Source of the DNA: Ramazzottius varieornatus
Lineage: Eukaryota; Tardigrada; Eutardigrada; Parachela; Ramazzottiidae
Length of the DNA stretch: 59,085 bases
Direction: 5' to 3'
NCBI GenBank assembly: GCA_001949185.1
Contig: BDGG01000003.1
Span: 1,098,984 to 1,158,068, forward strand
Shown here: positions 11,250 to 22,451 of the stretch, in pieces
Layout: each line of letters starts with the position of its first letter
How positions within the stretch are numbered: the first letter of the stretch is position 1
Program-made: the position numbers and the translations under genes
The notes under the pieces: generated by a model
What the model was told of the DNA's origin: nothing
What the model saw: only the letters and a program-made list of their open reading frames with translations
Database searches by the model: none

Positions 11250-12724
11250 TTAGAGTTTGGCGATACGACCGAGTAACAACAATAGACCGCTGGCATCATG
11301 TCGAACGGCGAACAGGAAAGGATGATCGGCGTGAAACTCTAGTGGCTCTGGCTCGATCGAAGCGGAATACTCGATCACCCCTACGAACGTTGCAGCAGTG
11401 GCTTCCGTGGACTCTTCGTTCACATCTGTAAACCCGATCGTTATTATCAAGCTCTTTTGATCGGCGAATCCGAGTTTGATCCGTAGATCCCAATGGTCTC
11501 AAATCTATACTGATCACTTACCCACGAATGCTTTGTGCACCACAGACGACACCTTCAGCGCATCATCGGCAATCCCACTCAGGTCTCCTCCCTCGCAGAT
11601 CTTTACCACGCCAAGCGCTTTCAGTTCTTCCTCCAGATCATAACATTCCTCCAGTTTGAACTTCGGCATTTTCAGGTGGATCTTCGTTCTTTCTGAAGCC
11701 CCGTGTATAACTCCGCCTAGTTTCTCCGCAGTCAACGCTTTCTCCAGCGCCGCTAGCCCGTCACTTTTCCCTGGCAGTAACACCAATAGGGAAAGCTCTC
11801 CTCCTTCGTAAGGCTTAGAAATCATGTGGAACGAAGGCAGATCGTTTCTTGTGCCGGCCAGATTACTGTAATACTTCAAAAGACTGTTGTCTTTTTCCAT
11901 CGTGGGCACTTGGCTCGTACTGCCATCTAGGTTCGTGAAGTTTCTCGATTTCGTCATGGCGGAATCCAGCACATCTGCCCATTTGTTTTTGAAGTAGATA
12001 GCGTTGATCAAGGTCAGGATTGTATTCTCGTTAACGTTCTCCTTCGTCACCAGGTTCTTGATCTGTCCGCTGGTCTGTTGTTCGACCCACTGGTTGATTT
12101 CTTTTCTGGCGTCTTCAGGTCTATCCTTGAAATCTATCGTTTCGATCGAACTGTTCAACGTGGACTGGACTATCAGTTCGAACGAGTCTTTCGCTGTGAA
12201 AGTCTCTTCCAAATAAAGGCGATTAGCCAGGTCGAGACTGTAGCTCTTTTCGCAAGACGGTTGGAAGATTGGCATGATGGTGTGGAATGACTGGAGGGTT
12301 GCTGCAGCATCCTGGCTTCCGTGGAACAGACGCAAGGTTCTTGTTAGCTCCTTGGCGGTTTCACCGTTCGCGCCTGCGTAAACCAGCATCAAGGCCGAAG
12401 CGATGCCGATCGGCGAAAAGAAGATATTGGTGTTGTTGTCCAATTTCGCTGCGATGTGCTTGTACATATCCAGAGAAAAGTGGTTGAGTCCATCGTGCAG
12501 ACTGCTGGATTCCACCTTGTTATTGACTACACCTGTAAACAACAAACAAACCATAGCGCAGTAACTAGCGTGGAAATTCTTCTTCGTATTTGTTCGCTGT
12601 TCGAATAATTTTAATGTTAGCGTAAATTAATCAGATTTTTACCCTTGTCGGACGAGGTTGCGCCAGCACGGAGCGACACTAGTAACGACGACCCAAGGAA
12701 CACAACTGTTATTGGGAGATGCAT
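11250..12724 (-). CDS. Secreted inhibitory-type serpin
   Basis: Serine protease inhibitor of the serpin fold, 422 residues in three exons: 12724-12643, 12532-11522 and 11425-11250, with compatible phase-1 splices. The short first exon supplies a signal peptide (MHLPITVVFLGSSLLVSLRA). Recognisable serpin signatures are NIFFSPIGIASALMLVYAGANG, NAIYFKNKWAD, the KPYEGG and LLVLLPGK region, and FHADHPFLFAVR near the end. The reactive-loop hinge, NEESTEATAAT, has the small residues needed for loop insertion, so it should inhibit a protease. Counting 17 residues from the hinge Glu puts P1 at Tyr and P1' at Ser, suggesting a chymotrypsin-like target; this is inference. The hinge/loop is split from the body by an intron, which would allow loop swapping, but no alternative loop exon is visible nearby. 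Confidence 0.93.
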
Positions 12725-12983
12725 CTTTCCGTGCAGAGGAAGTGCGGGGAATGAGCAGTCGCGAGTTCAAAATAGACAGCTGACGATAATAAACAGATAA
12801 TGCATTAGGGACCATACATCTATTACGTAAGCCTTTGATACTAGGATGTCCGACCCCTACCACCCCATGTAAGCAAATTCAATCAATCAACTAGCCTTTC
12901 ATAACGGGCTGTAAGATTCCGGCGACCACTACCCGCCCCTGCCTGCTTACGTAATAAATGTACGCTCCCTTTTGATCCAGATA
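12725..12983. other. Serpin upstream region
   Basis: Short spacer between the serpin start codon and the Tigger-type element. No core promoter motif was identified with confidence. The target-site TA of the transposon is at 12982-12983. Confidence 0.3.
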
Positions 12984-14723
12984 CAGTCCTACCTCCGAGA
13001 TGTGTCAATTCAAACCCTTGATTCCTATTTGCAATGACCCATCTGTTCACTACACGGCAAACCAGAGCGCCCGAAATATGGTTAGCCATACAGTACAAAG
13101 CTGCCATTTAATACCAAGTATTCTATCACAGTCAGAAGTTCAGATCACGAACTCAGCTTCTCTCGGTCATGTGGTACACTCCAGCAGCTCTAAAACAGTT
13201 CCGAATAGTGCTTTCTTTGACTTCTGCCCATCCTCTGACAACCCACTTGACCGCATCCAAAACGTTGATAGACTTCGTATAGTCAGAAGCACTACTGAAA
13301 TTATACAGGCTCTTTCTTCGATGTTCAGCCTTGAATCTTTGCTCGTACTTCTTGTAGGACGCTATGATGCCTTTGTCGAGAGGTTGAACCTTGCTTGTCA
13401 GGTTCGGTGGAAGGAATACAAGTCTGACGTTCGACTTGCTATCGACGCGATGGGCTGAGAAGTTATCAAGGAGCAGCAGGATCTTTCGCTTCTGGGCTTT
13501 CATGCTGTTATTGAGGTTCGTAAGCCATTCTTCAAATATTCCTGTCTTCATCCATGCAGTAGAGTTCGCGTACCAACTGAAGCCCGCTTTTTGGATATCT
13601 AACTTGGCTTTCGTGAAGATGCGAGGTTTCTTCGAATTTCCAATGATGAGGGGCGGCAATTTCTTTCCGGCTGCGCTGCAACAAAAAAGAACTGACAGTC
13701 TTTCTTTGTTGACTTTTCCGCCTTTCTTCTTCTGTCCCTCCTTCGTCAGAGTCTTCTTCGGTAGAGCACGATACTGAGTCCCAGTTTCGTCACAGTTAAA
13801 AATGTCTTCGTTCTTGTAAGACTGTATGATGGTTGGGATGTCGTTGGATATCCAGCTGTCAGCAACGTCTTGACTTGCAGAAGCTTCTTCGCCTGATAAC
13901 ATGAGTAACGAAACCTAGTGAAATTGGAAGGAGAGAATTTTATATTCAAAGCCAGAGCATTACCGTGCAGCACGACGGATCCGAGGTCATATCGCTTCAT
14001 GAATTTATGTACCCATCCGTTACTTCCGGTGAACCCTTTGATCTGCAGTCTTTGCGCAATGTCCAGGGCTTCTTGCTTCAGATCATTCCTGGAAAGCGGC
14101 ATGTCTCTCGCATGACAGTCCTCCACAAACTTCAGCAGTGCTTTCTCCACTTCTTCGAACTTTCGTATTGTGAAGATCTTCTTCGGAGCTTTGTCATCCT
14201 CTGGAGCTGACAAAAACAACTCTCTCTTCTTGTCCAATCGACGCACCGTGGTTTTAGACTTGATATTAAATATTCGCATTACCTCACTCAAACACATCTG
14301 AAACCAATCGCGAGATCACAACAGCACGATTGAAAATCTCGAACGATGAAATCGATGACTTTGGCCAAGCGCAGGCTTACCTTCTTCGGATACAGTCGCA
14401 GGATTTTTTCTTGTCTTTCAGCGTCAAACGTTTCCGTGCTCGTCCACCCGTGTTAACCTCCATCTGCGTAGTCATGGTGGAATACAGTAAAAATGTCTGG
14501 AAGCTTTGAGGAGTAAAGAGAGAGATTGCTTGCGAATTGAGAAAGAAGCGATCAGTCAAATGTGCAACGGTGCTTGTTGCACGAGTAGAACGAATCAAGT
14601 GAATGGGGAATCAACTACAATTTCTTGTAGTCCCTATGGACCGCCATGTTTTTGGTTAGCGATACGGTGATCTGCATGATTCGGTCAAATTAAAGCAATT
14701 GACACATCTCGGAGGTAGGACTG
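12984..14723 (-). mobile_element. Tigger/pogo-type DNA transposon, structurally complete, with 27-bp perfect terminal inverted repeats
   Basis: The element is 1740 bp and flanked by a TA target duplication (12982-12983 and 14724-14725). Its ends, 12984-13010 and 14697-14723, are perfect 27-bp inverted repeats starting CAGTCCTACCTC. Inside, on the minus strand, lies a CENP-B/Tigger-like transposase with introns: about 14475-14381, 14297-13965 and 13896-13153. It has an N-terminal HTH (EVMRIFNIKSKTTVRRL), a second HTH of CENP-B type (GSNGWVHKFMKRY), and a DDE domain with all three acidic residues visible (FNCDETG, LLLLDNFSAH, VQPLDKGI). One lesion is seen: an A-run in the first exon (KDKKK...) is one base out of frame with the following ILRLYPKK. 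Otherwise it looks young. Confidence 0.92.
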
Positions 14724-15535
14724 TATTATGATCAGCAGGTGCGCCACTTCGGTCAGTGACCTGTTTGATTCAGGAGAGCCTCCTTCTGAACAGGCTAGCG
14801 CGTTCTTTCACTAGAAGCAGCAGAAAGGCATGGTCGAAGTTTGAAGTCGATGAGAGAACAATCACGTCGCCGCTCGATGGACTCTGCTCGAGATGGGAGT
14901 TACGGAAAACTTGTCGACGACTAACTCGAGTTTAGCTACGATGCTATCAAGTCCCAGCATTGCCTGAAGCCCGTGGTTTCCGAGCTAACGTGACCGCGAA
15001 TTATCGCATTGGTTGGGTGTTGGTTGGATACTTTTTGCTGCTTTCGGGGCGAAGCAACTACTGAACACATCCAGATTGCTACCAAGCACGGTACAAGGTA
15101 AACGCAACGGAGTGGTCATAGCAAAATCACATGGGAAAGTGGTCATAGCTGGATCTCAGCAACTGGTGGCTCAAATCGTTTCAATTTAGGCTGAATCAAC
15201 AGGGAGAAGCCTGTAGATTCATATGGTATCCACAAGAAGCGAGGATACCGTCCAGCATATGAGATTCTGCTCCTCAAAGTAAGACGACTCGCTCCTGTGT
15301 TAAAGAGCCTACGACAAAATTTTAATACAGGCCACCAGAGGCGCCTGCGTAGGCGCGTTCTTCTCTTTGAAGCGACGTCGTCCATATGGTTTATGCAGTG
15401 CAACCCGGTACAGCTACGTCAGAACCTTGTTACTGACGTATACTGAACCGATTTTCCTTGTTCGGTAAGATGATACGACTTTGCCAAAATTCATAAAGGA
15501 ATCCTTCAAAGTTTGCTTGTCCATGTTATTTCATA
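14724..15535. other. Intergenic between two transposase loci; nothing recognised
   Basis: About 800 bp with no convincing coding potential. A short direct repeat (GTGGTCATAGC near 15110 and 15141) is present. Terminal repeats for the downstream transposase locus were searched for by eye and not found. Confidence 0.3.
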
Positions 15536-17721
15536 ATGGCTTCACCTAAGTTAAAGACAGCTGCTGAGGTCAGCAAGGAGCTGATGGACTCTGCCATCTC
15601 TGCAGTAAAAGATTCAGGAATCAGCAAGAGATCTGCTGCACGGTACTTTGGCGTAGCGCGCACAACGCTGGTACGACGTCTTCAAATTCCCCATGCTCAA
15701 AGACGCGGTGGTCCAACGAAGTTTCCTTCACGAGTGGAAAAAGAGCTGTCTGAAGTACTTGAGGCTTGCTGCACTATCGGGATTCCCCTAAATAGCTACC
15801 ACTGTTACCAGTTGTTCTCCCAAATTGCAGTTGAGTTGGGTGAGTTAGGGTGTGCATCACAGATTGAGTCGGTATTTTGGGTAATTTTTCTCAAGCGTTT
15901 TCAGGGCTGAAGAATACGACCTGTAACGCCAATTCATTCCGGAACTTCTTGAAACGGCATGTCAAACTATCGATGCGAATAACTCACGCTTCCAACCGGA
16001 AACAGGATCGCGCTTGGACTATGGAAGTCTGCGACGAATATATCTCCAAATTACAAATGTTGAACAGTGGAGGATTCCTCGATTCAGCTGAGCAAGTTTG
16101 GAACTTGGACGAAACTGCTTTCCATACTTCCGAACTATTCGATAAAGTCGTGGGGATCAAAGGGATGAAGCAGATTCCATCACAGTACAACGGAAACGCG
16201 AAAGAATGTGTGACAGTGCTACCTTTTGGAAATGCAGGCGGACTCCAGCTGAAATTCTTAGCCTTGTACGCGGGAAAACTGCACCTCCAGTCACGACTAG
16301 AAGATACCCACAACATGTGTTATCAAGCGGTAAATGATTCTGGTTACATGGACCAGTTGATCTTCGCAAATTACATCAAAAAGGTTGTGTTTCCGGCAAT
16401 GAAGTCCATGAAGGTAAGCTCTCATACTGTTGCATATGACGTCATATTCGACACGATGGTTAAGCTGCCATATTTGTGGCGTCGCACTTCACATGATCAA
16501 AATGAGCGGTTCGTTAGTTATTTGGTCTTTGTGCTTGCAGAATGTGATATTTGTGGACGGTCACTTCAGCCACATAAATAACCTGCTGCTCGTCCGATAC
16601 TGTCGCGAATTCTTCGAGGAGACGGGGACACGAGTGGAGGTGTTCTGTTTCCCAGCTGGCCAAACATGTCGTCTGCAGCCATTCGATGTCTCATCTCTGG
16701 TCCAATAAAGAAAAAGTGGGCCGATTATCTTCAAGATCGTCGTGCGAAAGGCGGAATGGTGCGTAGGGAATCCCTATATTACCAAATGACTTGTTTGTAC
16801 GAGTTCTGGCTTTTGCTTGATAATGTTAATTTCCGCCAGGTCACAAAAAATAACTTCCTTTCTCACCTCGTTATGTTGTGGTTCAAAACAGAAGGTTGCC
16901 CCGAAAGATTCGCGTTCAACGTAGAACCAACACTGCAGTCTGGCTTTGCACGTTGTGGCCTGTTTCCCTTCAGTCCGGAGACCATTGGAGGCACCGTCAA
17001 ACTTTTCAACGACCCCACTGTAAATGCAAGCGGAATCCGCCAAATTGAGCCAGGCCAAGATCACGAAGAACTGCTCGAGCTTCTGCGCAGACGATACGGC
17101 ATCACGTCCGATATTCATCATGAAGAAGTAAGGGACTGTGTTTAGAATGTTCAAAAAGGCACTACTTCCGGTAAGGTGCTTGCGGGTGCACTGGCGAAGT
17201 CGTTGATGGATGACGCCCCGAAGAAGAAGCGAAAGCAAAAGAACACCATGCTCAATCTAACATCTGGAGCTATGGTGACGTCAGACGAAATCGTGAAAAC
17301 GGCAGAAATGATTCAAGCTGAGAATCTAGGAAGGAAAACAGCACTGAAGGCGACGAACGCAGCAGAGAAAGCAGGAAGACAAGCAGGGGAAAAAGTCGCT
17401 TCGAAAGCAGCGGAAAAGGCGGCTACCAGGGCTGCGAAGGCAGCAGAAAAGGAAGCAGAGAAAGCTGCAAAAGCAGCGGAAAGAACGGCCAAAGCAGTGG
17501 AAAAGGCCGCGGTCAAGGCTGCGAAGGCAGTGGCGAAGGCTTCCGCAAAACTCTCCGCAAGAGATGCCAAAGCAAGCAGAGTTAGCAAGCGGAAGGCTGC
17601 AGAGCCTGCATCGATGATCAGTTTTTCGTCGAAGAGGTTCAAGCAAGCTTCAAGCAGTAAAGACCCTCCGAACTTTTCTTTTATTTCGGATATCATCGCA
17701 GCGGAATCCGTCTTAAACTGA
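15536..17721 (+). pseudogene. Pogo-like DDE transposase gene with an Ala/Lys-rich C-terminal tail, frame-broken
   Basis: Exons 15536-15839, 15905-16413 and 16541 onward have good splice sites and phases. The product starts with a psq-type HTH (SGISKRSAARYFGVARTTLVRRL), then a CENP-B-like helical part. The DDE nuclease follows with all three acidic residues seen: WNLDETAF, NVIFVDGHFSH and RLQPFDVS. Just after the third Asp (about 16690) the frame shifts by one base, resuming as GPIKKKWADYL. A stop (TAG, about 17143) then separates DCV from a basic segment with PKKKRKQK, a nuclear-localisation-like motif. The last 120 codons (17310-17640) are an unusual run of Ala, Lys, Glu and Arg (KAAEKAATRAAKAAEKEAEK). 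No flanking inverted repeats were found. It is either an old transposon or a domesticated transposase later lost. Sequence errors could mimic the two breaks. Confidence 0.75.
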
Positions 17722-18490
17722 TCAGGTCTTTTTGACTGTGGAAAAAATTTCTATTGAGCTGTATCATACGTAGGGGATTTCCTAATAATTTCACCTCTGA
17801 AAATCCCGTGTTGGTTAAATGGTATGAAGTTTTGGTTGGACAAGTAATCGTAGTGCCGTAGTGCGTAATAGAGTACAAGTAAGCTCGACCATGCGCGAAA
17901 TGAAACTGGGAAATTATACCGCAGTTCATCAATACCGTACCCCGGACTGCGGTCTGTTTGCGGTACAAAAGCCTATGCTTCACGTGCTGCCATCGCATAC
18001 CGCAAAGTATGACCGATACGTTGCGCAAAATCTGCTGTGACCACTACGTTGCGCAAAATCTGCTGTGACCACTACGTTGCGCAAAATCTGCTGTGACCAC
18101 TACGTTTCGTTTACCTTGTAATTGTAGCGAAAATAATCCGGATAACCCGAACCGATATTAGGTTCTGGTAGTTAAGTTCATCTGTAGATAACGCCAGTCC
18201 TGAAGTTCCGTAATGTAATGTCTGATCGAAGCCCGCAATCGACAACACTTTAAGATCGGTGTGTCTTCAATTTTGCAGATTTAGATCGTGGAGAAATAGC
18301 TGTCGTGGTCATGATCCACCGGGGCAGACTGGGGTGGACAGGTGGGAGTACCTTACGCTCAACACTTTGAGTTCCATTGTAAATGGTAGATTTTTTTGAC
18401 CCAGGTGGCATTCAGCTCGGCTACCCATCCATGCTTGCCATCGTACAGTTTTCGGAAGAATTGTCGCTGACCAATGTCGTTTTCCCGGTA
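17722..18490. other. Intergenic; contains a small tandem repeat
   Basis: Apart from the three-unit tandem repeat at 18020-18103, no gene, RNA or mobile element is recognised. Confidence 0.3.
18020..18103. repeat. Tandem repeat, 3 x 28 bp
   Basis: Three identical 28-bp units start at 18020, 18048 and 18076, each beginning GTTGCGCAAAATCTGCTGTG. They are preceded by a partial unit (GACCGATAC) and followed by a diverged one (GTTTCG). Confidence 0.9.
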
Positions 18491-18895
18491 TTAATCCACC
18501 CTCTCATCGTCTGCACTTCCATTCATAAAGTTTACCAGGTCTTGTAGTCCGTTCGGCCGGCAGATTTCGGATGACCCAATGCCGCATCTCAAAACAGGCG
18601 CAGCCAAGCTTACAAACAAAATAGCCCCTGCAACAAGTAATAAGCTTCGGGGTACACGACGAGCACGATGAATGTCCACAACTTGAGCCTTCATCGTAAC
18701 TGTCAGGTGACTCTGATTATCGAAAGGTTCCGGTGGAGGTGTCGCTTTGTGCGCGGAGCAGCACTTCTGAATTGGAATTGCTCTGGACATCGTGAGGCGC
18801 AAGGTTGAGGTGAGCACGTACTCAAAATTGTACACCAGCGCGGCGGCGCACCGGCCTGCTGTTCTTGCTGTACAATAATATGGAAGTCGACACAC
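18491..18895 (-). CDS. Hypothetical short protein with one transmembrane segment, divergent to RTK-A
   Basis: An open frame of up to 134 codons runs on the minus strand, head to head with RTK-A. It contains a basic stretch (HRARRVPR) immediately before a hydrophobic segment (SLLLVAGAILFVSLAAPVL) and then a short tail with two Cys. This is compatible with a type II membrane protein or the first exon of one. No family is recognised, no supporting splice structure was found, and the real start is unclear. It may be spurious. Confidence 0.25.
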   Translation of the reverse strand: MCRLPYYCTARTAGRCAAALVYNFEYVLTSTLRLTMSRAIPIQKCCSAHKATPPPEPFDNQSHLTVTMKAQVVDIHRARRVPRSLLLVAGAILFVSLAAPVLRCGIGSSEICRPNGLQDLVNFMNGSADDERVD

Positions 18896-19008
18896 GCTGC
18901 CGGCATTTGCTATATTGCGTACTAAGTCGGACCGTAAACAATCATACGCTCTCTAGTATTGCCGATGTGAAGAATCTGTGATCATGTGGTCACGATTACT
19001 CCTCTACA

Positions 19009-21979
19009 ATGTTTGAACCAATAAGTCTTCTGATTCTACACGTATCATTAACTTCGAGATTTGTCATTGTTACTTCCCAGGCTGCACGTGAAATTTTTCG
19101 GGACGATTTCGACTCTTCCAACCGGAAACCTTCTACCTATCGCTGGAATACCATCGCAGACTTCCTGAGCGACGACAAGAGGTACAATGGTGATGTCGAG
19201 GATATCTTCGTTCGAGATGGTTTTCTTAAGCTCTCTGCCGTCAACAGTAGTACGAAGTATGTTATGGCGGTCACCACCGGAAAGTTTCGCTTCCGTTATG
19301 GCGAAGTGGAATCTCGGTTACGTGCGCCACATGGAAAAGGTTTAATCTCAAAGTTTATCCTCGTTCCCGACCGTTGCAGTCTGCTCCGCTGTAGCGACAG
19401 CATCGACGATAACTATCCACGGATGTACATGACGGAGCTCTCCGGTATCAGTCCTTTCAACCAATCAAGTCTTCGGTCGGACTACTATCTGAAATTCGGC
19501 AACCAGTCGATAGCGGGTAACGTCGTCCAGAACCCAACGATATCCGGTCAGAATTTCTACTCTGATTTTCATCTGTACCGTATGGTTTGGAAGAAGGACA
19601 GTTTGACATGGTTTATTGACGGACAAAAGGTTTTCGAAACGACCAACAAGGACGCTATTGCTCATGCGCCAATGCGGATTGAGATCTCGCTGTATGTCAA
19701 CACAAAACGCGGAGGTGGGCAACCGGATGAAAAAACAGTGTTTCCGGCGATATTCGAGATTGATTACATTGTTGTTCGCCAAGAGAATCCTTACGCCGAG
19801 CCTGACTTGTTATTTTCCGCTGACTTCTCTAAAAACGTCACCCCGGAATTTCTTCAAAGCAGTTTTATTTACGGTATTGTCAATAGCAGCTTCATACCAC
19901 TACCGGCTGATTCAGTGAAAATAGCTAACGGTTCCCTCCAGCTATCCTGCTTTGATAACTCGCGGCAATATGAAAAATACCGTGTGACGATTCAGAGCGT
20001 CGGCCACTTTGACTTTCTGTATGGTGATCTACAGTTTCGGGCTCGCTTTCCTTCTGTTCAAGATGGATCTGCATATGCAATAATCGGCCTCCAAAACTAT
20101 CTGTGCGGCGCTGATAACTGTGAACGGCATGATGATACGCCGGAAGTGGCTCTTGATCAAGAACCGGGAAGTCCAATGGACAACCACGCCCAGGTCTCTT
20201 ACACTACCCCTCTCACAGCTGAAGTGACGCAACGTTACACAGCTCAGCTCACTGAACAGCTGGATCTGTCAGCTTCCGGGCATAACTACAAGTTAATATG
20301 GACACCAACGAGTCTAAGGTGGTTCGTGGACGATCAGGCTGTTTTTATCGTGGCGGATGTCAAGAAGATCCCGAAAATCAGGATGTACATGTACTTTACC
20401 TTGTTTTGCAATCCAGGGGTGGAGAGAGACGGAAACTCTTCGAACGTGTTCCATCAGTTATGGATCGAGTCGATCAGCGTTCGAAAATTGAGTAATTTGG
20501 CTGAAACGGAAGAGGTCGTAAAAACATCCGTCTGGGAAGGATGGAAATATGGGGTGCTTTTCGGAATATTAGGTGGTGTGTTGTTCTGCTTGAGTATCGC
20601 AGGTGCAGTTTTTCTAAAAAAATGGCGCGCAAAGGAGCGGCTTGGCTGGCGAAGCCGAGATCGATTGTCGTTCAAGAACAACTCGCTGAAGATGAGAATG
20701 GAAAACGACTATCTACACCGGACTATATCTGTCCCGCTCAGTGCCGGAATTTACGTGATTCCCCCTGAAAACCTTACCAGAAGCAAGTTTGACTCGATAG
20801 CGAAAATCTAAAAACACTTCAAATCGTTTGTAACATGCCCAAAATGCCTATAGGTGACATTGTGTTGGGGAAGGGAGAGCACGGTATCGTCTTCAAAGGT
20901 ATCGCGACTGGACTATACGGTAAAGTTGGGCCAACAGTCGTGGCAGTCAAGACTCTCTTCTCCACCGAAGACAACACCAGTGCGGATGCGTCGTTCAAGA
21001 AAGAATTGGACGTCCTTGCAAGATGTGGTCACCATCTGAACATTGTGAACTTACTTGGGGTCGTCACCACGGGCAGACCATCTCTCCTCATCGAATATTG
21101 CCAATATGGATCACTTCTAAGTTACCTCCGTGAACACCGACCACCCTTCTTCTTCAGTCATGTCAGTTCCGAAGGCCAGTTGTTGCCTCTCGATAAGGAG
21201 AAGTACGAGAAAGAAGGCAATCGACTGCACCAGAAACTCCGCAACGACACCAGCGATCACGCTTTGCTGTCCACGAAAGACTTGATCAATTTTGCCTACC
21301 AATTGGCACGTGGTATGGAGTACCTGGCCTCACGACCGATAGTCCACCGGGACTTGGCAGCGAGGAACGTTCTAGTTGACAAGGGGAAGATCGTCAAGAT
21401 CTCCGATTTTGGTATGGCGCGCCAAGAGGGTGAGTACGTGCTGCAAGATGGCAGCATTGCCTTGCCGATCCGCTGGATGTCACCGACTGCTGTATTGAAC
21501 AAGACGTTTAACCAGAGCACTGACGTCTGGTCCTATGGAGTATTACTGTGGGAGCTGTTCACCCTGGGAGAACTGCCCTACGGGGATCGAAAGATTGGCG
21601 GGAATACGGAGGCGTTTCTGCAGGAAATCATTGACGGGTTACGACTGCCCAAGCCCGAGCTTTCTCCGAATGATATGTAAGACAACTTACGGTCTTTCTG
21701 AGCACAAATTCAGCTTTCTATGTTCGTGTTCGAAACAAGTTGCTTTATGATTACAGGCACGATTTGATGAGAGACTGCTGGGTACTCGGTCCAGACACGC
21801 CCTGCCCGACTTTTGAAGAGTTGAAGAATAGACTGGACAGCTTGATCTCACAAGAAATTTCAGAGTACTATACAAGTCTGGACGCTCTATATGAGAAGTT
21901 CAACGAAGAACACGAGCGCGTACACGGCTCGGAACAGCTATCCGATCAGCTACTAGAAGAACAGAATCCGATCCATTGA
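19009..21979 (+). CDS. RTK-A: receptor tyrosine kinase with tandem GH16-like ectodomain
   Basis: Three exons (19009-20782, 20854-21676, 21757-21979) encode 939 residues. Residues 1-26 are a signal peptide. About 30-262 and 268-505 are two GH16-fold domains: GKFRFRYGEVESRLRAPHGKG, DFHLYRMVW..DSLTWFIDG; then GDLQFRARFPS, NYKLIWTPTSLRWFVDD. The GH16 catalytic motif (E-x-D-x-x-E) reads RMYMTE in domain 1 and EVALDQ in domain 2, so neither should hydrolyse glucan. A transmembrane helix lies at about 514-536, followed by RAKERLGW. The kinase starts near 592: GKGEHG loop, VAVK lysine (~623), a 40-50-residue insert, HRDLAARN (~754), DFG (~776), DVWSYGVLLWE. All core catalytic residues are present, so it is probably active. 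The usual APE reads SPT. The first intron has a GC-AG donor at a position and phase shared with RTK-B. Inferred role: transmembrane sensing of a glycan. The ligand is unknown. Confidence 0.93.
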
Positions 21980-22451
21980 GACCAGAACAGCGAATCGTAC
22001 CAGCCAAAACTGTGCTAACATGTAGATGCTTGGCGAAACGTACATAACTCTGCGCCAAGCAAGATCTGCATTACCTGTTTCTCCACTACAATCCGGTCGC
22101 TCGAAATCTGGTACCTGGTTCCTCGATTTCGCTTTGAACTTTGAAGCTGCTTTACTTTCACCACACTGCACGACAAGCTCAGGTCGAAATTAGATAACAC
22201 GTACATTAAACCGTAGTTTAACTGGTGTGACCAAGTGATCATCTCACATGTAGACCGGCTGTGTCGGTATGGCGCGCAGTATCGTTAACTTCGCATGATT
22301 TATTTATTTTGAAATCGGAGAATCAGATACCAGATTTCGAGCAACTTTGACTGTATTCCGCTTTTTTACTTGTTGGATGCGTATTTGTTTCATTTCTCAC
22401 TTCTTTATTTGCTCGATGCTGTTGTATACGGTATTCTGCTTATCATAATCA
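21980..22451. other. RTK-A downstream region; nothing recognised
   Basis: Probable 3' flank of RTK-A. It contains no clear gene, RNA or repeat. Confidence 0.3.

Noticed and set aside
17313-17696. Ala/Phe-rich open frames on the minus strand opposite the transposase tail
   Set aside because: They are the mirror image of the Ala/Lys/Glu repeat codons on the plus strand and have no start context, signal peptide or homology.
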